NCBI GenBank assembly: GCA_022448995.1
Contig: JAKVCT010000006.1
Coordinates: 1 to 55,752, forward strand
Length of the DNA stretch: 55,752 bases
DNA from: Saprospiraceae bacterium
GTDB lineage: Bacteria; Bacteroidota; Bacteroidia; Chitinophagales; Saprospiraceae
Direction: 5' to 3'
In this document: piece by piece, positions 27,140-35,961 of the stretch
Layout of the letters: every line of letters begins with the position of its first letter
Numbering within the stretch: the first letter of the stretch is position 1
Made by a program: the position numbers and the translations under genes
The notes under the pieces: model-generated
The model's input: only the letters and a program-made list of their open reading frames with translations
Told to the model about the DNA's origin: nothing
Databases searched by the model: none

Positions 27140-28336
27140 TTATTCCTTAATCACTTGCTTGGATAATTTAGTCTCGCCTTGCTCGATATTTACGAAGTAA
27201 ACACCACTAGCGTATTCTTTAAGATCAACTTGATCAAGATAACTACCCGAGAAATCTTCCAACTCGTTTCGATAAATTTCCTTACCATCCAGAGTAACGA
27301 TGCGAATAGTTACAGGAATATTTACTTCACCATCAAAAGCAATATTTACCAAATCAGTAGTCGGGTTAGGGAACGTTTCCAACATAGCAGCAGCCATAGC
27401 TAAATCAGATGCCTCATTATTAGAACCTTCCACAATAGGAGAAGCATCTTCTGCAGGTGTTGTTGGCTCATCTATAACTACATTTTCTATTTTGCTTACA
27501 GGCTCATCAGCAGGAGTAGCTACTTCCTCATCAGGACATTGCTTCTCATACTTAATTACTTGATAAGGTTGAGTTTCTCCAATACTTCCCAAGGTAGCTG
27601 TAGCTCTTTTGCGTTTATTTTCCCTAAAGTAAATAATATCAATTTTATCACCTACTTCTTTAGTTTTTACGAATGCAGCTAAATCATCATAGTTTTGGAT
27701 ACGATTACCATCAATCTTAAAAATTTGATCTGCCGAAGTCATATTAATTCTTGCAGCACCAGTATTATCAATCACTCGCGAGACCAAAGCTTTATCTAAA
27801 TTATGTTTATTCATATCAATATAGACACCCAAGATTGGCGTATTAGTTAGCTTTTCTAACTCTTCACAAGCATCCTTTTCGCTAGTGTAGTTATGTTCAT
27901 AATTATAACTGTAGGTATAAGTACGCTCATTATTATTAAGTTCTTTTCCGCCCAACTTTACTACAATCGTGTTTGCATTGTTATCACGTGTATAAGCGAC
28001 TACAATCTCATCACCCACTTTTTGTGCGCGTACAATACGTCTTAAATCATGATGTCCGTGAATAGATTGATTGTTAACAGCTGTGATAATATCACCAGCT
28101 TGCAAGCCACTAGCCTCAGCCGAGCTATTTGCGGTAATTTTACTAATCTTAACACCATTAGAAGCGTAATGAGTGCTTACACCCAAGAAAGGAACTGTTT
28201 CTTTGACTTCAACTTTTGCTTCTTCAAGAGGAACTAAAGTTTCTGTATTACTTTGGGCATTGAGTTGTGTACCCATGAAGAATCCTCCAGCAAGCATTAG
28301 AGCTAATGCTGTGCTACGTTTGTTAATTTTACTCAT
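27140..28336 (-). CDS. Secreted double-PDZ protein with T9SS type A sorting domain
   Basis: This 398-residue protein has a signal peptide (about 1-28, ending GTQLNAQ). Two PDZ-like domains follow (about 45-130 with GLQAGDIITAVNNQSI, and 165-260 with SADQIFKIDGNRI). After an acidic Pro/Thr-rich linker comes a C-terminal sorting domain (about 315-398) beginning FPNPTTDLVNI and ending SKQVIKE. That tail directs export through the type IX secretion system and attachment to the cell surface. Unlike HtrA/DegP proteins it has no protease domain, so it is probably a surface peptide-binding or scaffold protein. It is divergent from another T9SS substrate gene. Confidence 0.88.
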   Translation of the reverse strand: MSKINKRSTALALMLAGGFFMGTQLNAQSNTETLVPLEEAKVEVKETVPFLGVSTHYASNGVKISKITANSSAEASGLQAGDIITAVNNQSIHGHHDLRRIVRAQKVGDEIVVAYTRDNNANTIVVKLGGKELNNNERTYTYSYNYEHNYTSEKDACEELEKLTNTPILGVYIDMNKHNLDKALVSRVIDNTGAARINMTSADQIFKIDGNRIQNYDDLAAFVKTKEVGDKIDIIYFRENKRKRATATLGSIGETQPYQVIKYEKQCPDEEVATPADEPVSKIENVVIDEPTTPAEDASPIVEGSNNEASDLAMAAAMLETFPNPTTDLVNIAFDGEVNIPVTIRIVTLDGKEIYRNELEDFSGSYLDQVDLKEYASGVYFVNIEQGETKLSKQVIKE

Positions 28337-28788
28337 AGTTATTAGGTAAATTAAAAATGAGATTAGAGCATATTTGTTTTTTAAAAATGTATTTTAGTTG
28401 GTATTATCAATACATTAATTTGAAACAGACTCTAAAAAATGTTATTAGGTTAATGTAAATCTAAAAAAACTCTAGCAACTTTGTCGTTAATGAACGGTTA
28501 ATGGCTCGTTAAAGGTTTTAATTTTTATTGAATATTTAGTTGATGTATTTAAATTAACAAAAGCTGCCAAACATTAAGTTTTTATGTTTAAAATATTCTT
28601 ATGTTTAATAAATACTTAATCAATATTCCGAGGCCAAACTCTCAGACTTTTTAGACATTTGACCCATTCTATTTATTGAAGTTATTTGAAAATAATTTTC
28701 ATTCTCTCACCACAAAACAATATATTATTCAAAAATTTATATTGAAGACTACTTGTTCTTCAATAACCTCATAACTAAAAATAATATT
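28337..28788. other. Divergent intergenic region between two T9SS substrate genes
   Basis: This 452-bp AT-rich gap should hold both promoters. The segment near 28490-28515 has several GTTAA-type short repeats (GTCGTTAATGAACGGTTAAT). No coding frame or RNA gene is supported. Confidence 0.45.
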
Positions 28789-30588
28789 ATGAAAATAATT
28801 ATACTTTTTAGCCTATGCTTATTAAGTAAGGGAGTCTTTGCACAAGAGTTATCTATTACAGAGAAAGGTCGTTATATTGATGGAGAAGAAGGAGCCTGTG
28901 AGATTAGTGCTTATGATATGGATGCACAGAAACTATACACAACAAATAGTGACGAAGATCGAATAGATATTATTTCTATTTCGACAATAACAAACCCTAC
29001 TTTTTTGACTGGAATTGATATAGATCCATATGGTGATGCTGTAAATTCTGTAGTTGCTTTAGGAAATGGATACATAGCAGCAGCTGTAGAGGCAGATAAC
29101 GCACAAGATTCAGGAAAGGTGGTGTTTTTTGATACAGCAGGGGTTTATGTAGTAGATGTAACAGTAGGATCTATGCCAGATATGATCACAGTAACGCCTG
29201 ATGGTAATAAAGTTTTGGTAGCTAATGAGGGGGAGCCAGATGATGATTATCTGGTAGATCCTGATGGCTCTGTATCGATTATAGATATTAGTGGAGGTAT
29301 AGCAAGTATAACTCAAAGTGATGTTACCTTCCTTAATTTTACTGCTGCACCAGCTACCATTGCAGGTGGATTAAAGAAGCCAAATACAACTTGGGCTGCA
29401 GATTTAGAGCCTGAGTATATTGCTGTTAACGAAACATCCACACAGGCAGCTGTAGTCTGTCAAGAAAACAATGTCATGGTTTTGATTGACTTGCAGGCTA
29501 GTACGATTTCTGCTTATAAGGGCTTAGGCTTTAAAGATCACAGTATTGCTGGCAATGGTTTTGACGCTTCCGACGAAGATAGCGGTGTGAATATCAATAC
29601 TTGGAACGTAAAAGGAGTATATCAGCCTGATGCAATTGATGGATACTCCATTGGTGGAGCGGATTATTGGGTATCTGCAAACGAAGGAGATGCTAGAGAT
29701 TATGACGGATATAGTTCAGAAGTACGTGTTAAGGATTTGACATTAGATCCCACTGCTTTCCCTAATGCAACAACACTTCAGCAAGATAATTCACTGGGAC
29801 GTTTGAAAACATTCACTGCAGATATGATTGGTGATATAGATAATGATAACGATGTTGATGAGTTATACAGTTATGGGGCACGTTCTTTTTCTATTTGGGA
29901 TGCCTCAGGTAATCTAGTTTGGGATAGCGGAGATGATTTTGAACAATATATTGCAGCAAATTATCCTAGTTTCTTTAATTGTGATGATGGAGAGGTTGAT
30001 GAGTCTGATGAGCGTAGTGATGATAAAGGATCAGAGCCTGAAGGAGTTGTTGTGGGAGTAATTGGTTCTCGTGCTTATGCCTTCGTTGGTTTGGAACGTC
30101 AAGGTGGTGTAATGGTTTATAATATCACCAACCCTAATGCCCCTGTTTTTGAAACGTATCTTAATAGTTTTGATTTAGCGAATGGAATAATGACTGATAT
30201 CGCTCCTGAGGGAATCTTGTTTATTCCAGCTGCTGAGAGCCATACTGGAACTAACCTATTAATTGTTAGTAATGAGGATTCTGGTACAACTACAATTTAT
30301 GAAGTAGAAGATTTAGTGACAACCACTGTAAATACAACTGAAGATCAGCAAGTAGTAGTATATCCAAATCCTGCTAGAGAGGTGATGAATGTACAGTTGG
30401 TAGAATATACTGGTGCAGAATTGAATTATACTTTATATAATGCTTTAGGTAGAGTAGTTAGCATGGGGCGTTTGAATAGCCAAGTGACTGCTATTGATGC
30501 AAGTCAATTGCCTAGAGGCGTTTATTATTTGAATGTAGCTGATGTGACCAATAATACAGTAGCTACTCAAAAAGTGATTAAGCAATAA
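28789..30588 (+). CDS. Choice-of-anchor I-like secreted protein with T9SS type A sorting domain
   Basis: The start is set at ATG 28789, giving the signal peptide MKIIILFSLCLLSKGVFAQ; an upstream TTG at 28753 would only add a non-signal extension. The body looks like a beta-propeller with repeated Asp-rich loops (VTPDGNKVLVANEGEPDDDY, WVSANEGDARDYDGY, DIDNDNDVDELYSYGARSF), the pattern of the choice-of-anchor I family of surface proteins. Acidic loops suggest calcium binding. The C-terminal domain begins VVYPNPAREVMNV and ends TQKVIKQ, a typical type IX sorting signal. The molecular function is unknown. Confidence 0.82.
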   Translation: MKIIILFSLCLLSKGVFAQELSITEKGRYIDGEEGACEISAYDMDAQKLYTTNSDEDRIDIISISTITNPTFLTGIDIDPYGDAVNSVVALGNGYIAAAVEADNAQDSGKVVFFDTAGVYVVDVTVGSMPDMITVTPDGNKVLVANEGEPDDDYLVDPDGSVSIIDISGGIASITQSDVTFLNFTAAPATIAGGLKKPNTTWAADLEPEYIAVNETSTQAAVVCQENNVMVLIDLQASTISAYKGLGFKDHSIAGNGFDASDEDSGVNINTWNVKGVYQPDAIDGYSIGGADYWVSANEGDARDYDGYSSEVRVKDLTLDPTAFPNATTLQQDNSLGRLKTFTADMIGDIDNDNDVDELYSYGARSFSIWDASGNLVWDSGDDFEQYIAANYPSFFNCDDGEVDESDERSDDKGSEPEGVVVGVIGSRAYAFVGLERQGGVMVYNITNPNAPVFETYLNSFDLANGIMTDIAPEGILFIPAAESHTGTNLLIVSNEDSGTTTIYEVEDLVTTTVNTTEDQQVVVYPNPAREVMNVQLVEYTGAELNYTLYNALGRVVSMGRLNSQVTAIDASQLPRGVYYLNVADVTNNTVATQKVIKQ

Positions 30589-30627
30589 TCTTTAGTTAGA
30601 TTCGGAAATATAAGAATGAAAGCGAAT

Positions 30628-30664
30628 AAGCTATTCTAGGTCTTGACTTAGAATAGCTTTTTTA
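30628..30664 (+). terminator. Terminator of the choice-of-anchor I-like gene
   Basis: AAGCTATTCTA and TAGAATAGCTT form an 11-bp stem with a 10-base loop and a T run, about 40 bases after the stop. Confidence 0.75.
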
Positions 30665-30703
30665 GTATTTTGACCAGATAAGTATCAAAAAGATATCTAG
30701 ATT

Positions 30704-31294
30704 ATGATGGACATATATACCTACTTTGCGGATCATTTACCTCAAGATTCAATAGAATCTATTCGACCATATATGCACAAACAACTTTTGGACAAGGACG
30801 ATTTCTTTCTCCGAGAAGGGCAGTATTGTCAAAAGATAGGTTTTGTTGAAAAGGGGAGTTTTGTCTTTTATAATTATATAGATGGTGAAAAAAAGGTTTG
30901 TAATCTAGCCTTAGAAGGTAGTTGGATTACACATTATGAGAGTCTAACACAGAATAGTCCTGCCACTGAAGCCATTCAAGCTTTAGAGCCAAGCCAAGTA
31001 CATTATTTTGAAGTCTCTGGCTTGAAACATTGCGAAGATGAATTACCCGAATTGAAAGAGTTTAGATTGCAATTAGTGGGGGCTTATTATTCGCAAACAA
31101 TCCGAAGAGCGAGCAGCTTAGCCAATCTCGGAGCAGAGGAACGTTATTTAAATTTATTAAACGAGCAACCTGAGTTATTTCAGCGAGTGCCTTTGTATCT
31201 CATTGCATCCTATTTAGGAATTAAGCCTCAATCCTTAAGTAGAATCCGTAAAGCTTACCAACAAAAAAAGAATAGCCCAAAAATCACTTCTTAA
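30704..31294 (+). CDS. Crp/Fnr-family transcriptional regulator
   Basis: The protein has an N-terminal cyclic-nucleotide-binding fold (DDFFLREGQYCQKIGFVEKGSFVFYNY, about 28-57), a long dimerisation helix, and a C-terminal helix-turn-helix (LYLIASYLGIKPQSLSRIRKAY, about 165-187). The phosphate-binding cassette of cAMP receptors (RxS in the GE...RSA motif) is not evident, so it may not bind cAMP. At 196 residues it fits the short Bacteroidota subgroup. It is followed by an NAD(P)H quinone reductase gene on the same strand 116 bases later and may regulate it; that link is inferred from position only. Confidence 0.85.
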   Translation: MMDIYTYFADHLPQDSIESIRPYMHKQLLDKDDFFLREGQYCQKIGFVEKGSFVFYNYIDGEKKVCNLALEGSWITHYESLTQNSPATEAIQALEPSQVHYFEVSGLKHCEDELPELKEFRLQLVGAYYSQTIRRASSLANLGAEERYLNLLNEQPELFQRVPLYLIASYLGIKPQSLSRIRKAYQQKKNSPKITS

Positions 31295-31410
31295 CAAATG
31301 TGAATGGAGCTTTCTATTTTTCCCTAGATCTTTGTACCTGTTAATAATTATATGATAAGCCACAACTTTTGGTAAAACAAAATATGGATTATAAACAGAA
31401 ACAACTAATC

Positions 31411-31989
31411 ATGAAAAAAGTACTGATCATACAGGGACATCCAGATAATACAAGTTTTAATTTTGCTTTAGGAGCTGCATATAAAAAAGGTGTTTTAGAA
31501 GCTGGTGGAGATGTGAGAGAACTCATTTTAAGAGATTTAGATTTTAATCCTAATTTGGTACATGGATATAATAAACGTACTGACTTAGAACCTGATTTAG
31601 TACAAGCTCAAAAAGACATAATATGGGCAGAACATATTGTACTCATTCATCCACTGTGGTGGGGAGGTGTACCTGCCATTTTGAAAGGGTTTATAGATAG
31701 AACCTTTTTGCCTCATTTTGCTTTCAAGATGCGTGAAAATTCTATGCTTTTGGATAAACTCTTGAAAGGTCGTACAGGTAGAATTATCTACACTACCGAC
31801 CAGCCCAATTGGTACTATCGTTGGGTGAATGGGCGTCCTTCAGTGAATCAATTGAAAAAAATGACTTTTGAATTTTGTGGAATTAAACCAACTCGAACAT
31901 TAGGTTTGGCACCTGTGCGTGGAAGTAGCGATGCAAAACGTAAAAAATGGTTGGATAAGGTCCATCTTTTGGGAACAAAGATGAAGTAG
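31411..31989 (+). CDS. NAD(P)H-dependent quinone oxidoreductase, flavodoxin-like fold (MdaB/NQO1 family)
   Basis: Family members use FAD or FMN for two-electron reduction of quinones, avoiding radicals. The start is set at ATG 31411 because KKVLIIQGHPDNTSFN then begins the fold, with the flavin-phosphate motif GHPDNTSFN. HPLWWGGVPAILKGFIDRTF (about 80-99) is the conserved family segment with the loop over the flavin. An upstream ATG (31384) or TTG (31369) would add a short basic leader. The length is 192 residues from the chosen start. It follows a Crp-type regulator gene. Confidence 0.87.
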   Translation: MKKVLIIQGHPDNTSFNFALGAAYKKGVLEAGGDVRELILRDLDFNPNLVHGYNKRTDLEPDLVQAQKDIIWAEHIVLIHPLWWGGVPAILKGFIDRTFLPHFAFKMRENSMLLDKLLKGRTGRIIYTTDQPNWYYRWVNGRPSVNQLKKMTFEFCGIKPTRTLGLAPVRGSSDAKRKKWLDKVHLLGTKMK

Positions 31990-32007
31990 AGAGGTTTACC
32001 GTATTTT

Positions 32008-32493
32008 CTAGTCATCTCGGCCTAGAATAATTTGTTCTTTTTTGAGTTCAAACTCCTGGTCCGAGATGATCCCTTTGCGGCGTAGTTCATCCCAAGCAGC
32101 AATATTATCTGCCATTTTTGCATTAATTGGACGCTGTTGCTTGCGCTTCAGTTCTGCGTTACGCTTTGCTTCTTCTAGTTCCTGTCTAAACAATTCTTCT
32201 TCTAGGAGCTCTTGGCGTTCTAATCGACGTGTTTCTAGCTCTAAGCGTTTTTGTTCCAATTTACGTTTGTCTTGCCAGTTTTTCTTGTCAACTGCTGAAA
32301 AATTATATCTAATGTCAAATTCATCAGAACCCATGCGGAGGTAGCCGAAGGCTTCAATAACAGCAATAGCCCAACCAATAGGACCCGTTATGAGATGCAA
32401 AAATCCCTGGAAGGTACGTCCTAAATAAAACTTATGGATTCCTAAAAAACCAACCATAAATCCTAATATAGCAGCAATAAATCTATTTTTCAT
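32008..32493 (-). CDS. TM2-domain protein with SHOCT-like C-terminus
   Basis: Residues 1-60 hold two membrane helices with the TM2 pattern (GFLGIHKFYLGRTFQGFLHL...GWAIAVIEAF). A highly charged Glu/Arg/Lys coiled-coil (about 72-130) follows. The C-terminal WDELRRKGIISDQEFELKKEQIL-type segment (about 134-158) matches the SHOCT domain, a short oligomerisation module. The function of this family is unknown; such proteins may sense membrane state or assemble on it. It converges with the quinone reductase gene. Confidence 0.8.
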   Translation of the reverse strand: MKNRFIAAILGFMVGFLGIHKFYLGRTFQGFLHLITGPIGWAIAVIEAFGYLRMGSDEFDIRYNFSAVDKKNWQDKRKLEQKRLELETRRLERQELLEEELFRQELEEAKRNAELKRKQQRPINAKMADNIAAWDELRRKGIISDQEFELKKEQIILGRDD

Positions 32494-32629
32494 AACAATA
32501 TGTAAGGCAATATAGGTTATGTAATTCTACTAGTAATCTGTGAAGTTAAAGATCAGAACTATGATTTTTAACAAAGGCTCTGCAGATCCTAAAAATACAT
32601 AATAAGCAAAAAATAAAAAAAAATCAAGC

Positions 32630-33115
32630 CTATACTTTGCCAGTCTTGTTATACACTCGCCACACTGATATAAGCATTCTAAATGGTAGTAGAGCAGAAA
32701 CAATAACACTTGCAGTTCCTGTGAAGATCATTTCTCTTTCGAGATAGTTAAGAATAGTTTGTCGAGTATCAATATCTATCCCACTTACAAAATATTCATT
32801 AAAACTTTGTAATCCCTTGTTATCCAAGAAATAACTAAAATGGTTCATCTCTCCAATCAAATAGAATATCAATGGAATACAACCAAATAAGAGCAAGACT
32901 TTACCGACTCTGAAATAGGCTAAAAATGTGTGTTTTAATAAAAATATATACCGACTGAATGTAATGGTTACAATTACAAATATCGAGTTTGAAATGATGA
33001 AATCGTACTGCTGGAATGTGTTGAGCATCGGAAAAATAACGATGAGGGTTAAAATAGCAGTGACTATCCACCAGATCAGCTCTACAGTAATTTTTATTCT
33101 TGTTGTCTTTTCCAT
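32630..33115 (-). CDS. Hypothetical membrane protein with about four helices
   Basis: I do not recognise a family. Four hydrophobic stretches are visible (about 12-30, 38-56, 68-88 and 130-150), with a polar loop between the third and fourth (SFNEYFVSGIDIDTRQ) that may face the periplasm. No catalytic motif is seen. At 161 residues with ordinary composition it is probably real. It shares strand with the neighbouring TM2 gene and with xer. Confidence 0.6.
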   Translation of the reverse strand: MEKTTRIKITVELIWWIVTAILTLIVIFPMLNTFQQYDFIISNSIFVIVTITFSRYIFLLKHTFLAYFRVGKVLLLFGCIPLIFYLIGEMNHFSYFLDNKGLQSFNEYFVSGIDIDTRQTILNYLEREMIFTGTASVIVSALLPFRMLISVWRVYNKTGKV

Positions 33116-33259
33116 ATCGTAAAGATAAACTATTGGCAGTTCGGATTTTATCCAAACCTAAGATTAATGTCATATTTAGATATGAATGATATAACTGAAC
33201 ACACATCTAAATATACTATATTCTAGCAAAAAAAATTTCTCAAAGATCGGATTATTCTA

Positions 33260-34177
33260 CTAATTATTACTCTTTTTGGACGAATCTTTAGCTTTTGGAT
33301 GCGCTTTTTGATAAACTTGCTTGAGACGGTCAATAGAGTTATGTAAATAACGTTGTGTAGCAGCTAAGCTAGAATGTCCAAGTAGTTCTTTTACCGCATT
33401 GAGGTCTGCACCATTGTTGGCCAGATGTGTAGCAAAAGAATGACGCAAAATATGTGGGCTGCGTTTCTCTGCAGTGGTAATAAATGACAAATAATGCTTC
33501 ACCTTATTATAGACAAACTTAGGGTATAATTGTTTGCCTTTGTCTGTGACAAAAACGAAGTTATGAGTATTATTGGGAAAGCTTTCTGTGCGAGCGATTA
33601 GATAGGCTTGCAGAACATCAGCAAGTGTGGTGAAGATAGGAATTTTACGAACTTTATTTCCTTTTCCTTTTACAGAAATATGTAAGTGCTTTAAGTTTAA
33701 ATCAGGAATTTTTAGTTGAATTAACTCATTTCTACGAATACCTGTTCCATAGAGAAGATCTATTAGAGCTCGGTCTCGTGCACCTGCAAAACCATCAGGA
33801 AAGAAATCTTCTTCTAGAAGACGCTCTATTTTGTCTTGTTGTATAAACTGTGGTAACCGTTCTCCTTTTTTTGGTAAGAATACACCATTGAGAGGTGTTT
33901 GTTGAATGTGTTGCTCCCTTAGTAAGAACTTATAGAAGCTTTTTAGGGTAGAAGCTTTTCGATGAATAGAACTAGGGCTGTTGTCCTTTTGTAACAAATA
34001 GACAATATAAGATCGGATCTGCGTATTTTCAACAGAGACCAATGGAAGTTCTTCAAAGCCATTATTATCTAAATAAAGTCTAAATTGCTTGAGGTCACTT
34101 TGATAAGCCTGGCAAGTATGAGGAGAGTAGCGTTTTTCGTACCTAAGATAGGACAAAAAGGAAGAAGTAAGCTTCAT
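33260..34177 (-). CDS. xerC: Tyrosine recombinase, XerC/XerD type
   Basis: This recombinase resolves chromosome dimers at dif sites. The N-terminal SAM-like DNA-binding domain spans about 1-90 (SYLRYEKRYSPHTCQAYQSDL). The catalytic domain contains R148 (GTGIRRNEL), K172, H242 and R245 (HILRHSFATHL), H268 (LGHSS) and nucleophile Y277 (RYLH), so the full active site is present. At 305 residues it is typical. It sits just before rpsU, with no hpf gene between them; the xer-hpf-rpsU order is what I recall from many Bacteroidota. It is not part of an integron or genomic island as far as visible. Confidence 0.92.
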   Translation of the reverse strand: MKLTSSFLSYLRYEKRYSPHTCQAYQSDLKQFRLYLDNNGFEELPLVSVENTQIRSYIVYLLQKDNSPSSIHRKASTLKSFYKFLLREQHIQQTPLNGVFLPKKGERLPQFIQQDKIERLLEEDFFPDGFAGARDRALIDLLYGTGIRRNELIQLKIPDLNLKHLHISVKGKGNKVRKIPIFTTLADVLQAYLIARTESFPNNTHNFVFVTDKGKQLYPKFVYNKVKHYLSFITTAEKRSPHILRHSFATHLANNGADLNAVKELLGHSSLAATQRYLHNSIDRLKQVYQKAHPKAKDSSKKSNN

Positions 34178-34326
34178 AATAATAATTTGATCTGTACGAA
34201 TGACAAAAAATCAGGATAAATACGTAGCATCAGTAGCTCAATATATTTTTTATCAATTGATTTTTAACTGATAAAAAATATGGATGGACTACTGTATTAT
34301 GAAGCTTAATATAGTATCCTTATCCC

Positions 34327-34521
34327 TTATCCTTCAATGTCTCTGATGCGTTGCTCCTTGTAAGCAGCTTTCAAACGCTCATTACGACGTACAACAGATG
34401 GTTTTGTAAAATGCTTTCTGCTACGAACTTGGCGCATAATTTTAGTTTGAGAAACTTTTCTTTTGTATCTTCTCAAGGCCTTATCAATAGGCTCGTTTGT
34501 TTTTACTTCGATGATTAACAT
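34327..34521 (-). CDS. rpsU: 30S ribosomal protein S21
   Basis: S21 is a small basic protein of the ribosomal 30S platform. The 64-residue sequence has the usual layout: EVKTNEPIDKALRRYKRKVSQTKIM, then SRKHFTKPSVVRRNERLKAAY. Length and charge fit bS21. In Bacteroidota, S21 can occlude or affect the anti-Shine-Dalgarno; this is known for the group but cannot be shown here. It is transcribed in the same direction as the xer gene downstream. Confidence 0.95.
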   Translation of the reverse strand: MLIIEVKTNEPIDKALRRYKRKVSQTKIMRQVRSRKHFTKPSVVRRNERLKAAYKEQRIRDIEG

Positions 34522-34701
34522 ATTAAAAATTTAGGTCAAAAAATAAGATAGGAAATAGTTTAATTTGAGTATGTTCTACTCAATATTTTATTTCTACTCT
34601 AGTTCATTGGAGTACTTACCAAGCTCTAGAGGTACGCAAAGATAAAGACTTTCAAAAAAAAAGTCGAATATTAACTTGAAAAAAGTTTAAAAATCTGAAA
34701 A

Positions 34702-35601
34702 TTACTTGAATTCGAGGTTGTTGAAGAAGCTAACTACATCATTAAAGTCTTCTAACATGCTAATAGATGGGGCTGAAACGGGTACATTTTCACGCATGTA
34801 GTAGCCAGATAGCAAGAATGAGGTAGAGGGAAATCGTTGGATGAGCTTAGTGACATACTTATGTGTATGTTCTTTACCCTTATTATCTGAGACGATGGTG
34901 TAGATATAATCGGGCTTATGTAGTTCATGAGCAATCGTTAAATCACCAAGTTCTATTCCCGTTCCTAGGTAGAGCACAGTATGTTTGCGCATGCGCAATA
35001 GATAATACGCAAGCAATAAGAGTACTTCTTGTTCTTCGCCTTCTCCTTTTGGTAAATAGACAATAAATCGTTTGTACTTAGAGTCACGAGTGGGGATAGG
35101 CAAATCATTGATAGCTGCAATAATTTTTTGGCGGATCAAGCAATTGATAAATTGTTCGTGTACTGTGCTAATCGAACCCGTTAACCACAACAGACTAAGT
35201 TTTTCTAAGAAAGGCACTACTATACGAACCATAGTCGACTCGAAACCTTCTTGTTCGATATTGGCTTGCATGATCTGCTCAAACTTGTACTCATCTAACT
35301 CCATCATTGCAATAGTCAGCGCTTGTAACTGTGTCGTATTTTCAAAATTATCATGAGAGATAGAAGATACTTTTTGGCTGATTTCAGCGTGACTTAGCTT
35401 GGCGATTTTAGATATACGAAGACCACTCTTATTCAAAACAGCAACGTTAAGAATAAATTTTACATCAGCATCTGTGTAATAACGAATATTCGTTTTAGTA
35501 CGTTTCGGTTCAATTATATTATAACGCTGTTCCCAAATACGAATAGTGTGAGCTTTGATGCCAGTAAGTTTCTCTAAATCTTTTATGGAATATGTGGTCA
35601 A
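34702..35601 (-). CDS. MerR-family regulator with degenerate B12-binding domain (CarH-like)
   Basis: The N-terminal MerR winged helix-turn-helix (1-75, IKAHTIRIWEQRYNIIEP) is joined to a CarH/LitR-type sensor. That sensor has a four-helix cap with W139 and H148-E149 (LWLTGSISTVHEQF), then a Rossmann-like domain (about 178-299). In light-sensing relatives the Rossmann domain starts with a GExHExG motif whose histidine binds the cobalt of adenosylcobalamin. Here the region reads GEGEEQEVLLLL, with Q191 at the histidine position. It may bind B12 without that ligand or sense something else. The protein has 299 residues and stands alone. Confidence 0.85.
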   Translation of the reverse strand: MTTYSIKDLEKLTGIKAHTIRIWEQRYNIIEPKRTKTNIRYYTDADVKFILNVAVLNKSGLRISKIAKLSHAEISQKVSSISHDNFENTTQLQALTIAMMELDEYKFEQIMQANIEQEGFESTMVRIVVPFLEKLSLLWLTGSISTVHEQFINCLIRQKIIAAINDLPIPTRDSKYKRFIVYLPKGEGEEQEVLLLLAYYLLRMRKHTVLYLGTGIELGDLTIAHELHKPDYIYTIVSDNKGKEHTHKYVTKLIQRFPSTSFLLSGYYMRENVPVSAPSISMLEDFNDVVSFFNNLEFK

Positions 35602-35961
35602 GATAATTCTGATTTAAAATTCTACTAGTGTTTAGTATTCTAAACCGAAACTCACTGATTAGAAAGTAATTTGGTGAGATTATATATTTAGTGGATAGAC
35701 TTGGAACAAAGGCTAAAAGAGCCAACAAAAGGTATGGTTTGTTTACCAAAATACTAAACAGTATATACTACGAAACTATGCCTGCTTAAAACAATAGATA
35801 AAGCCTTTTGTTCAAGAAGAAAACGATTATTTTTAGTTTTATATTTGCTCTAATGAAGTCACATCATAGATGTGGCTGATAATCAGAAACAAAAGAAGCT
35901 AGTTCTTTTACGAACTAGCCTTTTGTGTCTATACAAATATACGTTTTTCTCTTAACAAATG
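35602..35961. other. Intergenic region between clpB and the CarH-like gene
   Basis: This 360-bp gap lies between two minus-strand genes. It holds the clpB terminator at 35891-35923 and presumably the promoter for the regulator gene. AT-rich remainder with no other structure I can support. Confidence 0.45.
35891..35923 (-). terminator. Terminator of clpB
   Basis: Read on the minus strand, AAAAGGCTAGTTC pairs with GAACTAGCTTCTTTT around a short loop (GTAAAA), with one bulge, about 40 bases after the clpB stop. Confidence 0.7.

Noticed and set aside
33260..34177. Integrase marking a genomic island or prophage
   Set aside because: The recombinase has the length and context (next to rpsU) of the housekeeping Xer protein. 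No attachment site, phage genes or other island signs are present.
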